This document shows, piece after piece, positions 1-11,915 of a stretch of DNA of 29,917 nt. Origin of the DNA: Stereum hirsutum FP-91666 SS1 (lineage: Eukaryota; Basidiomycota; Agaricomycetes; Russulales; Stereaceae); contig NW_006763150.1 in the NCBI RefSeq assembly GCF_000264905.1, forward strand, positions 522,004 to 551,920. The letters run 5' to 3'. How positions within the stretch are numbered: the first letter of the stretch is position 1; every line of letters starts with the position of its first letter. The translations under genes were made by a program, and so were the position numbers. A model generated the notes under the pieces. That model was not told the origin of the DNA and did not search any database. It saw nothing but the letters and a program-made list of their open reading frames with translations.

Positions 1-447
1 CATTGTACTCAAGAGGCTCAGAATGGCTCCCCTCAATATCTAACACACATTCTGGTTTGTAAAGAGATGAGCAGCAGGAGCTCTGAGTGTGGTACAGCAG
101 TACAGACCAGTGTTTGGCTGTTTTATGAACCTATATTAGGTTGGACAATTGTGCACCAAGCCCTCAAATTATCTACATCATTGTACAAGCCTTCATAAAT
201 TTTTGCGGCATTTCTACTATTTTACTGAGGGAGTGTAGCCCCAAAAACAGTGGAGCTGGAACTCGGCAGAGCATTTGTGTGACCCGAGTGGCACGCGAAA
301 GGGCACGCGTCGATTACGTAATCTGGGACCCCGAGAACCTGTCAACGTTCCTGCGAAGGTCGAGGGCGCAAGCCGAAGAGCGAATCCTGAAATTAGACCT
401 GATACACCAGGGCAACCGTACACAGCTCATCGTGCTCCACGCTCACC
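1..447. other. Upstream region of MKT1, no gene seen
   Basis: The short open frames here on both strands resemble no family and have no plausible splice structure. The stretch most likely holds the MKT1 promoter and 5' untranslated region. An ACGCGT hexamer lies at 305-310, next to a TCGATTACGTAATC near-palindrome. I cannot say whether either is used. Confidence 0.5.
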
Positions 448-3388
448 ATGCCCATCAAGCACTTCGACAGTAGGCTTGTCGAGATTTTGATTATGCCCAA
501 AATTGACTAAGAAATTTGCAGACTATCTTTCGGAGCGGAAACACCTCCAGACGCTGCCTCTGAGCGTCCTTTCCGACTCTCGACTCGGTATCGACGCAGC
601 GTACTACCTTCAGAGCCTCTATGATAGCCCTCAGTCTCGAGAACCGCTTCTCGCCGCTACCGGCGGTCTTCCTCTTGCCCTGATGCAACGTATCGAGTCT
701 GACTTACGCGCACTTGAGAAATTGCGCATCAAGCCCGTCTTCGTCTTCCCCGGCCTCGTTCCCAACAAGCGCTGGCGGCATCAAAACCACGGGGCGGAGT
801 ACGTGGATGCTTGTCGCGACAGAAACAATGCTTGGAGTCGATACGAGGCTGGTGAGGAGGAAGCGGCGACGAAACTATTCGAGACTCGGAGCGGACTGGT
901 GCATTCTGATTTGTGGCGGGCGGTGCTGAGGATATTCAGGAATAGGAATGTGGAATTCATGGTCGCTCCGTATGTTGCCTGGGCCCAGGTATGCTATTTT
1001 TCTCGTCAAGAATCGCTCGTTTGTTCATGTGCTTGCGATCCGTAAAAGCTCATCTACTTGCAACGCCACCCGAAATCATACATCCACGCCATTTATGGTC
1101 CCACCGACACTTTGCTCTACCCTGGCGTCGACAAACTCATCACTGCTGTCGACCTTGCTTCTTCCTCGCCTTCGTTCACTTTCACCTCCAAAAAATCCAT
1201 CCTCTCCGACCTTGGAGTCAGCGAAGATCACTTCCTCGACATCGGTATCCTTGTTGGCTCTGACCATTCTCAACCCTTCCCGCCTACGTTGCACGAACAG
1301 GCGCTCAAGCAGACCGTGGACATGGTCAAATACTACAAGTCTGGCCATGCAGCTGTGTCCGCCTTCGCTGACCACCCCGCCGTCAAGACGATCCAGTACC
1401 CGGACATGTACGCACGGACGAGGTCGATGATCAAGTACTCACTCATTCTTTCCGCCGAGGGCACCGTCCAACCCCTCCCCCTCGTCATCCCATCTGCAGC
1501 ACCTCATGGACCTCACTCGAACCACCATCACCCCACCGCTGGTGACATTCCTTCAGACCTCCACGAAATCTTCACCCACAGACTGCCAGACGAGGTCTAC
1601 TATTATCTCTCACGAGGTCTTCTTGGGCCACAACCCCTCGTCTGGCTCACGAGTGCTCAAATCGTGGAGAACCCACCTTTGGATAACGGCGAGACGAACG
1701 AGTACAAGAGGTTTGTGAAGGAGGTCATTACCGAGGGTCAGACCGGGCCCCGGGCGACCACTCTCGCGTTGATCAGCAACGTCGCGAACCATTTCTGGGC
1801 GAATCGCAAAGTTATGGGCTTCTTCTGGTTCGAGCCGAACGTCCCTCACAACTCTCGTACCGTGCTACACACCTCGCCACCGACAACACAACTGGCCGAA
1901 AGAGTGGCAGGCTGGCGCGTGCCTTATGCGATTGTTGAAGAGGAACTGAGGAGGCAGAATGTGCGTTCTAACTCCTTTGCGTGTCGTGCTAAACTCGCGA
2001 TGTTCGATCTCATCAGATTTTGGCGCCGGGTGTCGCGAACGAGTGCCTGGAGAGATAGCTGATAGAGTTGCTTATTCCTTTTCGGGCCTAATGTTTGACA
2101 GTCCTCCACGATTGACTTTGCACTCTGTCTTGGCGCGACCGCGACAGAAAAACAAGCTGCGCGAACCAGGGCGAAGAGCGGCACTAATAGCCCGCAGCTC
2201 GACAAGAAAGACGAGGTTGTCGCGAATGTCATCTGGAGATTCCTTGAGCTTCGAGGGTCAGTATTTTAACCTCGGTTATGTTTTGTGGCGTTCAACATTT
2301 GTCTGATTGATGTCGTTTCGCGCTTTTTTCTTTGGTCTTTTTGGAATGGGCCGCCACCACCACACAGCTTCCTGAACAAAACTCATGAGCATCAGACCCT
2401 GGCCCGTGCGATGCATGGCGCAATCAGCAGGGCACGGCTGAACGATAAATTCCAGGACCCTCTCTATTTGTTCTTGGAGCTCGTCCGAGCGGGAGTGATG
2501 CACGGTCATTTGTGGTCGGGTAGGGCATTCAGTGGAGGCCCGAGTTTCGGTACAGGTGCGTTTGGAGATGATGTGTTGCGGCGGTGCTCTTGCCCACACC
2601 CCGCCTCATCGTCACATTTTCTTTTACATACTTGCTCGTTGATGGATGTGCTGATGCGGTGGATCTCTGTGGGAAGATGACGAAAAGTCGTGCATGCTGC
2701 TTGTTATGCGAACGCTCAGTATCGTTCCGTTGAACTACAAGGTGCGTTTCATCTCGTAGCGATGGCATCGGTGCGGTAATGGGGATAAGGAATTGAAAGG
2801 GCGCCTTCTGCTTTTGATCGCAGCCTATGCCGTGGTCCGCTCCATTGTCACGGGAGTTACTCGTCTTCAACTCGTTTGTACGGTCTCTCACGCGGGCACT
2901 GCGAACGCTGCTCGAGGTTACTACGCTAAACATGTTGCTACGGTCCGACGCGCGGCGCGCGCGCGAAGACCTGCTGGACATCACGCTTTCTCTACCATTC
3001 CAAACCGAGGTCAACACCGGTTTCGGGGTGTTGGCGAAGGTGTACCTGGATGCGCTCACGCATCTGAACAACCAGCAGCGGGTGCGTGACCCGAACGCAG
3101 AGGGCGTGAGGGAGGCCAAGGACATGGCGCTCGAGATCTGTGAGGAGACGTTCCCTGGGGTCAAGAGCCCCAAATCGGAGGTGGAGCGCGGGTTCAGGTT
3201 TTGGGACGCGGTGAGTGCTTGCCTGGATAGGATTAACGAGGGCGAACGCTGACTGGCACGCGTTTTGGTCGTGGGAGGAACAGGCGTTGGCGGGAATACG
3301 GCAGATGCACGCAGAGAGGATGGTGCAAGCGGAGTTGATTGACCAGTTCGAGGCTGCAGAGGCATGGCTGCGGCCCATGAGGCCTTGA
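448..3388 (+). CDS. MKT1: Mkt1-like XPG-fold post-transcriptional regulator, eight exons
   Basis: Exons: 448-469, 522-988, 1049-1960, 2102-2256, 2368-2555, 2677-2741, 2824-3210 and 3284-3388, totalling 2301 nt and 766 aa, a normal size for Mkt1. The first exon is set by ATG plus an intron with a TGACTAA branch site, giving MPIKHFDNYLSERK. The XPG-N-like core has RLGID near residues 28-32 and KPVFVFPGL near 90. Exon 3 begins LIYLQRHPK and contains HAIYGPTDTLLYPG. The C-terminal Mkt1 domain includes PWSAPLSRELLVFNSF and NTGFGVLAKVYLDAL. In yeast Mkt1 works with Pbp1 on mRNAs and was named for maintenance of the K2 killer (M2) dsRNA. That role is family knowledge, not visible here. The last acceptor (3283) is the least certain boundary: an alternative at 3277 adds two residues. 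Confidence 0.93.
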
Positions 3389-3951
3389 AAGGGGAGAGCT
3401 TGGGGGGGAAATATGGGACGGGTTCTGGCTCCTGTTCTGGCTTGGGCGAGACGGAGATGAGATGGATGCGATGGGTGGGAAGGGGAGAAAGTGTGAGAGC
3501 GAGAGTTGGAGCATGTTAGTACGCCGAGAGTGGGGGAAGGACAGTCGGGGATTTGTGGCTGAGTGGGAGGGTATGTAGCTGGTAGGACTTGTGGCAGGCG
3601 CTTGGCTGGCGCCTTCTGAATATTTTTGCTGGGCTCCGTGCATGGGGTGACGATGGCTTGCCTGAGCGAGTGTGGATGCGAAGATCGGACGCGGGGGAAG
3701 ATGCTAACCGGAGAGGGGATACCATGGGAAAGAACGAAAATGGATGAGGCGAGCGCGGAAAGTCCGGGGAGAGACCCCGGACGGGGTGGCTGGGGTCTCT
3801 AGCAGAAGGGCGCGAATCTGGAGATCTGAAATTGCCCACACGCTATCCTTTTCCGGCCGACCGGTGCTCGCTGAAAGCTCAAAAGCGAGTTGCTCCCGAC
3901 GATGAAGTCCCGAACCGTCCCCCGCCAGTCCCTCCTCCATCCAGTGCCACC
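3389..3951. other. Intergenic: MKT1 3' end and promoter of the zinc-finger gene
   Basis: This is purine-rich on the + strand just after the MKT1 stop and becomes pyrimidine-rich towards 3951. The frame of the next gene is open back to about 3832 but has no ATG before 3952. Minus-strand open frames here are Ser/Pro-rich shadows of the biased composition. No terminator or named site can be assigned. Confidence 0.5.
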
Positions 3952-4752
3952 ATGGACTACTGCTGCTTTGCCACACAACAACCCTTCGACGACAAGGACA
4001 ACCTCAACGCCCTCTACATCCGCCAGCCCTACTCACACCAGGTCATCCAGCTCGTAGAGTGTGCACCACCCCCACGCGAACCCTACCAGCCATCCCGCAT
4101 ATCATCCTATGTCGCATCCTCGTCTTCAGAATCATCATCCTCGTCGTCGTCGTCGTCAGCCCCGATGTCGTCCTCACCAGACGAGGACGAGAGCGAGTCC
4201 ATCTCGTCCTACTGCTCCTCGGAACAGGACGCCGGCTCAGCCCCTCTCCCTCCCTCGCCACCCGCCTCGCGCGATCCCACCATCGACGACACTTACCGTG
4301 TCCGCATGAAGCGTATTCACGCATGGCGAGACGCACTCCATCCTGACGATCCTTCGCTTCTCTCCAGTACGTACAACTCATCCCCTTTGGCCTCCGCTTT
4401 CTCTCACCCGCTATTCTCGTGCACAGCAGAATCACCCCTTTGTCCATCTCGCAAACGAAAGGTGGCAGATGATTCCGACGATGACTCGCATGACGAGTCC
4501 TATCCTGACACCGTACGTATCTTTGTCTTCCTTTGTTTCGTTATCATTTGCTGATACTCATGACTCCTTCAGATCCCCTCTTCTCCTCGAAAACTCGCCC
4601 GCTCAGTGACTTCCTCTCGTTCACTCGGGACGCACTCCTGTCCAGCATGCGACGCCCACTTTGCGTCGCCTCAGGGCCTACGACTGCATGGCCGCTCGAG
4701 CTCCAGCGCCAACGACGCATGTCGCATCGCTGTCGAATATGGTTTCGAGTGA
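3952..4752 (+). CDS. Poly-serine acidic protein with C-terminal CCHC zinc finger
   Basis: Exons 3952-4366, 4427-4512 and 4573-4752 encode 226 aa. The start has a near-ideal context (GCCACCATGG). The N-terminal region is followed by a poly-serine tract (about 57-75) and an acidic stretch. A basic PSRKRK motif (145-150), probably a nuclear signal, precedes a second acidic run (153-162). The C-terminal 40 residues carry C190-x2-C193-x12-H206-x10-C217 within CPACDAHFASPQGLRLHG, a C2H2-like finger whose last ligand is Cys. The chain ends CRIAVEYGFE. The layout suggests a nuclear regulator, but the finger alone does not show DNA binding. Intron 1 (60 nt) is in frame and free of stops, so a 20-residue-longer form is possible if it is retained. 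Acceptor 4426 was chosen; 4429 would also keep frame. Confidence 0.8.
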
Positions 4753-6015
4753 TGGGCCACACCCGGCCTCGTTCTCCCTCGGCTCGCCTCAGCATCAACA
4801 TATCTCTGCATGTTTCCCACCTACACATCATGATCTGCAGCTACGACCCACAATTGCGTCCTTTGTCTCACTCAATTACATTATTCGCGCTGTTGATAAC
4901 CTATACTTTTCCTCCGCTATTGTCGCCCACGTTCCTCCCTACACACTACTTTCCCCCGTGGGCGTTTTGCATTGTCTCCTGTTTTCGTAACATCTGTATC
5001 GTTAGCAGTCTCGCGCGCCATGCCCTTCCGCAATCCTTCTGCATTGGACCATGCCACCGACAGGCTGACTGACGACCATCAATTTAACTTTATCATATCC
5101 ATTTCCCTTCACTCTTTACACACCATCATATTCTTGGCCCCCATCTCCATGATACGCACATACGAATCGTCGACGTGGAACTACTTTACCATATATAATG
5201 GCCCCTTGCCCGTGTACGCTGTACAAATATATTTGTCTCCCAAGTCTCTCGCAGTCCCGGCCTTGTGTGATTTGACGCTTTTAATTGCTCTTACCCTGGC
5301 GCTGGAGGTGTGGGTATGATGTGAGCACTCGCGTCTGTTTCACCCGTACGTGGGACTTGACTACCGAGCTCGACCAGAGGCGCCTGGGTGTGTGTAAGTA
5401 AGTGCGGCGATGTCGTCTCAAACTCCAAGCTGGAATCGCTGACATTATACCTCAGCGCGCTCCTAAGCTCTCATCCAATTCATGGCCAATTGCAAGCGGC
5501 GCGCTTGGGCTGAGTACTGAGTGTTGGCATGATGTACCGTGGTGTCCGCCAAGTCCATCGAGCTTGCACATGCATGTGTGGTGGTATGTTTATAAATTAT
5601 ACTTCACCCCCAGGTGGTCGTTGTACCTGTTATAGCCCACAGATGTGTGGCCCTAGTGAGTTATTCCGTCCATCATGATACGTGTGGAGGACATATGTTC
5701 GGCAACCTCTGCCTCAATGCTGGAGCGTAATATGTCCAATAGTCTTTTCGTTCTCACCCACCCAACAACTGTATGATACAGTAGAACACCGAAGTACCGC
5801 CATGATGCAGTAGCTCACTGTTTTTCCAAGATCCCTCCCCATCCCCATCTGATGCATCCGAGTCCAAAGTGGGAAATAACGGCCTGAGTAGGTGAGCTCC
5901 GAGTCCGTGACCCCACTTGAAGGCTGAGGGCCATACTGTATAGTAATATCCGAGTTCCGATACCTTTGTGGCGGCAGCCTCGAGGAGGGACGTCACCTCC
6001 TTTCCTCCATTTCGC

Positions 6016-6034
6016 CCTTCCTTCCTTCCTTCCT
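6016..6034. repeat. Simple repeat (CCTT)n
   Basis: Four CCTT units plus a partial unit. The reverse strand is read as a Gly/Lys/Arg-Glu repeat in a minus-strand open frame, which is one reason to discount that frame as a protein. Confidence 0.9.
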
Positions 6035-6669
6035 GCAAACCCGGTACGTATACGTACGACGCGTGAGCCAATCAGTCAAAGAACCCAAAAGCGCTAGCAA
6101 TGAGTTGAGTGGGCCACATCCGCAGTGACTGGTGGCTGGTGACGAATGCAACACATTGAAAACTCGAACGGGCCTCCGAAAAGCCTCCGGATCTGCATCC
6201 ATGATGTTCGGCGCCGCGTGGGGGGCTCTGATCCACTGCTTTCAGCCATCCATGCTCGAGCTCGCTGCAGCGCATCGCATTGCGCTGTTTTGACATTTAG
6301 CTTTCCTCTTTCGACGTCTTTCGCCAGATCAAGCGAGTCCGAGTCTTCCCACCGCTTATGTATGGCCATGGACTACGCGACCCTCCTCCAAGTCCCTCTC
6401 CTCTCTCGAAGAATCCCCTTTGGCATCGCATCGCATGGCGTTCTCGACATCTTCTTTGTTTACATTTCCCACCGGGCGTCTACTGTACTGGCAGCAGTGT
6501 GTACTACAGTACACGGCCGTTCGCGTATGTCTTTTTTCAATCAGACCTTACAAGGTGCTATCAAATCAGCGGTATGTACCCGCGAGCGAGGAGGATGAAC
6601 GATGGTCCTGCCCCGATTTTCCCAGAGTATCCTCCTCATGACGCCATCATAATTGATCCCTGTTTCGAA

Positions 6670-6696
6670 CCCTCCCTCCCTCCCTCCCTCCCCTCC
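6670..6696. repeat. Simple repeat (CCCT)n
   Basis: About six CCCT/CCTC units in a row, slightly interrupted at the right end. It is a low-complexity tract with no coding evidence. Confidence 0.85.
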
Positions 6697-9600
6697 ATGC
6701 GCGCGTTCCTTTGTGTATGTAGTGAGTCCAGGAGGGCGAGGGATTCAGATGGCGCATGATATGCGGCCGGTGTGTGAGTACCTTTACCGTGACACTGCTT
6801 GCTGTTCAATCCAAAACGGACGAACGCGTCGCACAGGAAATTTTTATTGTAATCAGAAATTATGAGCATGTCTCGTAATGCGAACGCGTAACTCGTAACT
6901 CGTCCGATCCTCCGCGCTGATTCGGACGCGTCCACTCGCATTGCCATCACCCAATGCCAACGTGGAGGTAGAGGGCCCCCGACAGAACTCGTGTTTACCG
7001 TGGAATTCCAGGTACATTCAATCCCTACCCTGCCCGTACTCCGTATGTTTATCTCAACACAGCGCACGACGACGAGGGCTCGCGAGAGGGGGAGGGGGTG
7101 CGAAATGTAAGTGCATACGTGTCAATTAGCGACGGGCAGGTAAGTAATATATTTCCTGCCCCTCTTTTTGTTGTACGTTCCCTTTGTTGTTACGGCCTCC
7201 CCGATTTCGATCTTCCTTCTCTGCCCCCCACGCCGTCTTCTCAGTGACGGCTGTGATCGCGAACATGGACGCGGGGCGCGTCTTTTTTCTTTGCAGGTTT
7301 ACGACAGAGGGACGATGGGAGGCTGGCTGCGTGGTGTTCGACTGCGAGGCTCTGCGAGGTCCAAGGCACACGAGGTACATACATACCGCGCTATGTGTGT
7401 CCGGTATTTGTCGCATTTTACTTACAGCTCGTTGCGGGCGTTCAGAGTCTCGCTGCGACATGGGCATGTACAGGACTTTTTTTCTTCGAATCCGCCCTCT
7501 CTTCCGAGGACTTCATTGAGAGACACACCCTCAAGCTCAGAGCAGAGACTAGAATGACGCCGTGTGACGCACACTCGAGAAGCATTCCCGCTCGGCCTGT
7601 GTGATTTTTTTGCGAGTAGACTCGCAGTTGCGTCAGGAATGCGCTCACAGCCAAACCATACCATACTAGCTCGCGTCCTAATCCTGGCAACGCACTCCAC
7701 AGATTCCCTACACTAGAATTGCCCTTTGACGTACATCAATCCTCCATTGCTTGCAGCGGTGTCTCCCAGAGACAGACGCTTGCACGCACGCAACGCACGC
7801 ATGGGAAGTGCGAACTTGAACGGAACGCCCTCTGGCTCAGTATCAGTATTAAAGATAGGCTGTCACTGTTGGCGATTCGGTTTCGCGGAGGATCCGTTCA
7901 TAGCTATAGCATAAACGCTTGTTTTGAACGCAACGAGGCCCTTTCGAAGTCCTTTCATGGGAACAAAGACGGAGGAGGTGGGGAACAGACGTCTCTTGTC
8001 TTGTCATCTTGCCTTGAAGTTCGAAGGCTTCAAGTGGAGCACACACCCCCTCCCGTCTTTCCGTCTTTAATTGTCTAGAAGTGTTTATGAGAAGGTTCCG
8101 GCGGTCTGTCTGATTCGGGAATGGGGTCGTAGATCCGTTCAAGAATCAATAATGGCAGAAGCGGCGATGTCCTCCGAATCGATGTCGTGCATGGGAAAAA
8201 AAACAGAGAAGAGAGGAGAGGCGTCGTGCGTCGTGCGCTCTGCTCCTTTTTTCTTCTTCATTTACTTACGTCCGGCGAATGAAAGCCTGAGAGCTGATCC
8301 TCGATTGCAATGCGGAAGTTCTTCCCTTTCTTCTTCCTTGTCGCAGACACACCCGAGGCGCATCACGATTTATTAGATTGCGTATGGATGTCAATGACCG
8401 TGGTCATATGCAAGCCTGTCCGCGAAGCCTAAACCTCGTGAATCTCTCGAGGCGGAGGCCATGATTCAGAAGAATGGAATGTGTGCCCACTGGTGAGAAT
8501 CCCCGCCGGATCAAGCTTGCTTTGTGGCACAGGCCAATGAAAGAAAAGACACCCTAGTAGCTTCACAACGACCGAATGACCCAATATGAACATGAAAAAC
8601 TTTCACTCCATTCGTGGTAATGTTCATGCGCTTATGGGTGTTGACGGTCGTTCTGAGAGAGGGGACCATTGTCCCTGGGATACAGTGGCCTGGTTAGGAA
8701 GAACATTCCGTGAGTGTGTTTTATTCTCTTTTATGGGGATCTCATCGGATAGGTATCGTGTGTCCTTTCACGAGACGATGATGCGTTGTACTTTATTTCC
8801 CAACGGGGATGAGTACCGTTCGGATTTTGTCGGGCGATATTGTCAGTGGGCGGTACACAAGCAGTCACCCACGATATTTGGTCGAGGACGATATGACAGT
8901 ATTAATGTCGCACACGCGTTGATGCTATGTAGATCGTGAAAAGTTAGAAGGGGAAGAGAATGCGTGGTATGGGCACCCCGTCGTATTATTGATGCATTAA
9001 TGTTTGTTTTTACTGTGGCTGGGCAATGCCTGATACCCTGACATAGGAGCATTGCCGCTCGATCAACCCGAGTAAGTCATATCTGTAAATGCAAGAATTA
9101 AACAGCGTACTGGTTGGCTCCTGGTGACACTCGTTCACTGCTACCTTAGCCGCACCATTCGCCAGTCCTGTAAGAATGGAACATATTTTAGAAAAGTCTA
9201 CCACGAGTCACTGGCAGCAGTGTACCCCACAACGCTACGAAAGAGCTGCTAAATGTAGGCGTTGCAGCCTCCGTATGAGAGAGACAAAACCACGTTGCTC
9301 TTGTCGTGAGTCATCATCACCCCGCATGATTTACGATAGTTCGGAGTGCCAGTTGGCCTCGTCACTATATGGTGAAGTATCCGACCATTAAACCATCTCG
9401 TCATGCATAGCAACGTCGCACACCGACCTCGATACACACTTCGACACGTAGCAGCATGCTAGGGCCGAATAATATTTAGCCATCTGTTCGACTACTGCAC
9501 CTGCGTGGACGCACAAGGGTTTCCATAATCACGACCTCGACAACCTCTACAACCCTATATTGGCTGTCTGGGAGCAAATGCCCGTGCATGATTTTCCCGT

Positions 9601-10872
9601 TTGTCCGGGGAGATCTGTTCGTGTGGTTCCATTCAGTCGTCGTGGGTCCAAATCCTCGTCGGGGATGTCTATCGCTACAGACCCCGGCCTGACTTTACCT
9701 CAAGCTCCCAATTTACAGTCAACGGACTTAATAGCTTGCCCCATTTACCTCTGGTTCCCAGATCTGCCACGACCACCGTTCCAAGCGCTGTGAATATAGC
9801 ATATGTATTACGTCCACATATAACACTGTATTTTGGACTGCACTCAGCGGGACGCCCTCTACTTCTGGGACGTTGGAATCCTCACGGTCAAGTTGCATTG
9901 CTATTGTGGGGCGTCGGTCCGCGCGGGCCATCATCTACACAGGAAAGATTAGGATTCCTCCCGATACTGCACCGCCCCCGTGGCTTCCATACGCATGAAC
10001 GTTCCAGGCGATGGTGCAAATCGGGATATGAACGGGTCGTTGCAGGGAAGATGCAGGTCAGAGGGCCTGGAAGCTGACAGCTTCATCAGGATCAGAAATA
10101 AAAATATCGAGTCAGGTGGCACAAGTATGTCCACTGCAAGTGGTCGAAGTGCCACAAACACGAGGTCCTGAGCTTCAACACTACGCCGTGCCATGTCTGA
10201 GGCTGAGACTCATACGGGACGTCTGGAAGAGGGAGAAGCGAACATAGACTCTGACATGCGGTGACCGTATGTCATTGCTCGAGATATTCTTACTGTGATC
10301 TGTGCAGGATAGCCCACCCATCGAGAACACTTTACAGCCTTCCAAAAGACTTGTCTTTCATCCTTCGGTTCTTTCATCTCCGAGCATAATGGAAAGCCTC
10401 CGCATCCAACAGCAAAGAAAAGCGAGAGCATCAACTCTAAGACGAGATGAAATCGATTAAGAACGACCGTGAATGACATCGACGGTTAGTGTAGCCTTCT
10501 GCAGTGAACCTCGAAGTGCGAAAGGAGAAAGGCGATACTTCGCGAAGCCGAGCGTGGAAGCTCCTAACGCCACATCTAGATGTTATAGTTTGTCCCCCAC
10601 AGTCCTGCAAGACATGCTGTCCATTGAAGTGGGCTGTGGCAAATATCTATTCAATTAGAAGAGTTTGTAGGCATACGACAGCTGTGAGGACCGTATGGCG
10701 ATACATACGATCTCAGAGAACGTGTGATATTTTCCCCAAACACCACGAGACCGCCAAATATTCGATGTTTTGTGGCATGTATTTCGGATAGACAGTGCCC
10801 GGACAAAACATAGAGTAAATGGGTAACGTCAACCAATCACGCTGGTAGTCAACGGACCGCCTACCCCTAAAC

Positions 10873-10897
10873 ATCTCGCTGGCGTACCCAGCGAGAT
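10873..10897. other. Perfect 10-bp hairpin
   Basis: ATCTCGCTGG (10873-10882) pairs exactly with CCAGCGAGAT (10888-10897) across a 5-nt loop. There is no T tract after it and no gene beside it. It could be a structured-RNA element or chance. Confidence 0.6.
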
Positions 10898-11644
10898 CGC
10901 CTGCTTAATGATGAGCGCAGAAAAACTTTAGGTCACGAAGGACGGTGAGAATCGGTCGTGGGTGCGACAAGAGTATTTTTATGGATAACCGGCGCAAGTG
11001 CTCCGAAGATGATCCTTGCTGGTGACGAGGTCGGGGGGTAATGAAGAGTGGCCCATAATTACCTCGAAGCACCCATCCACAAGGAAGGGAATACGCCATG
11101 AGTTCGACTGCCTTTGTGCTATAAGCGCACATAATCTCCCGTCATAGTATGACCGTGACCGGCGACTTATCCAGATTCCCATATTAGCCATAAGTGGAAG
11201 AGAAAGCACAGGCGATGTGGCGCCAATGGATGAGAATGAGAGAGGACAGGACAATCCGTAGAGAACATGAGAGCGGAACAAGAGCTCGGAGTAGTACAGA
11301 CCTGATATTCCCCGCGATACCCACGACGATCAAGGGGTTTGATTCCGACCATCACGGTCGTTGGATGCCCCCGCCAAAGGTGTGAGAAAGGGAGATCGTT
11401 GAGGGGGCGGGATGAGAAAAGGCGATTCTCGTCCATTGACTTTCGTCCGACCCGCCATTCAAACAAAGCCAGCGCTTTTACAGCGGTGTCGACTGGGTGC
11501 TATAATTTGTCCCGCCCTCTGGTAAGAATCGACACGAGCAGAGATATATGGGACACTACAACACAGACCATTCAGTCCCGCCTACAACACCTACTATAAT
11601 TGGCTTTGAGAGATGTGTCTCGGAGAGCCCTTGAAGAGAACATA

Positions 11645-11761
11645 TGTCCATGTAGGACACTGACCCTTTTTCGACCCCTTTGTTAAAACACGAGTCCGCG
11701 GCTATGTAACTGGGAGACCACGACGTAATCGATGGGGGCGTCAATGTCCCTCTTAGGACAT
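11645..11761. repeat. Two similar TGTCC/GGACA hairpins about 100 bp apart
   Basis: TGTCC-atgta-GGACA lies at 11645-11659, and ATGTCC-ctctta-GGACAT at 11744-11761. Both have the same stem sequence with different loops. The stems are short, so chance is possible. Confidence 0.4.
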
Positions 11762-11874
11762 GTTATGTTCTGCTCGGGTTCGAAGTCCATACCTAAACTT
11801 CTCACCTTTTGGGGAGGTCATACTTGAGACATATCGGAGGACCGCCCGATCGGTACCACAGGAGCTAGAGCCGA

Positions 11875-11915
11875 CTTGGGCTTGACGCCCAAGATGTCTG
11901 TGTAAAAGCAGACAT
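11875..11915. other. Back-to-back hairpin pair
   Basis: CTTGGGC (11875-11881) pairs with GCCCAAG (11887-11893). The next base starts a second stem, ATGTCTG (11894-11900) with CAGACAT (11909-11915). Two perfect 7-bp stems that abut without spacing suggest a structured RNA or stacked fold. No gene context supports a function. Confidence 0.5.

Larger units (their letters stand above)
4753..8400. other. Gene-poor interval, 3' UTR at left, no supported gene
   Basis: The first 500 or so bases continue the pyrimidine-rich bias of the preceding gene and are probably its 3' untranslated region. Beyond that, open frames on both strands stay at or below about 150 aa. They mix frames without conserved motifs and have no coherent exon series. 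Two pyrimidine simple repeats are listed separately. A noncoding transcript is possible but not shown. Confidence 0.5.

Noticed and set aside
4043..4447. Minus-strand 134-codon frame opposite the zinc-finger gene
   Set aside because: It is antisense to the poly-serine coding exon. Its Arg/Thr-rich sequence mirrors that codon bias and has no motif.
6146..6598. 150-codon plus-strand frame
   Set aside because: No motif, several equally long frames overlap it, and no donor or acceptor pattern continues it.
11770..11800. GGTTCGAAGTCC, resembling a tRNA B box
   Set aside because: No matching A box, acceptor stem or anticodon arm can be drawn around it.
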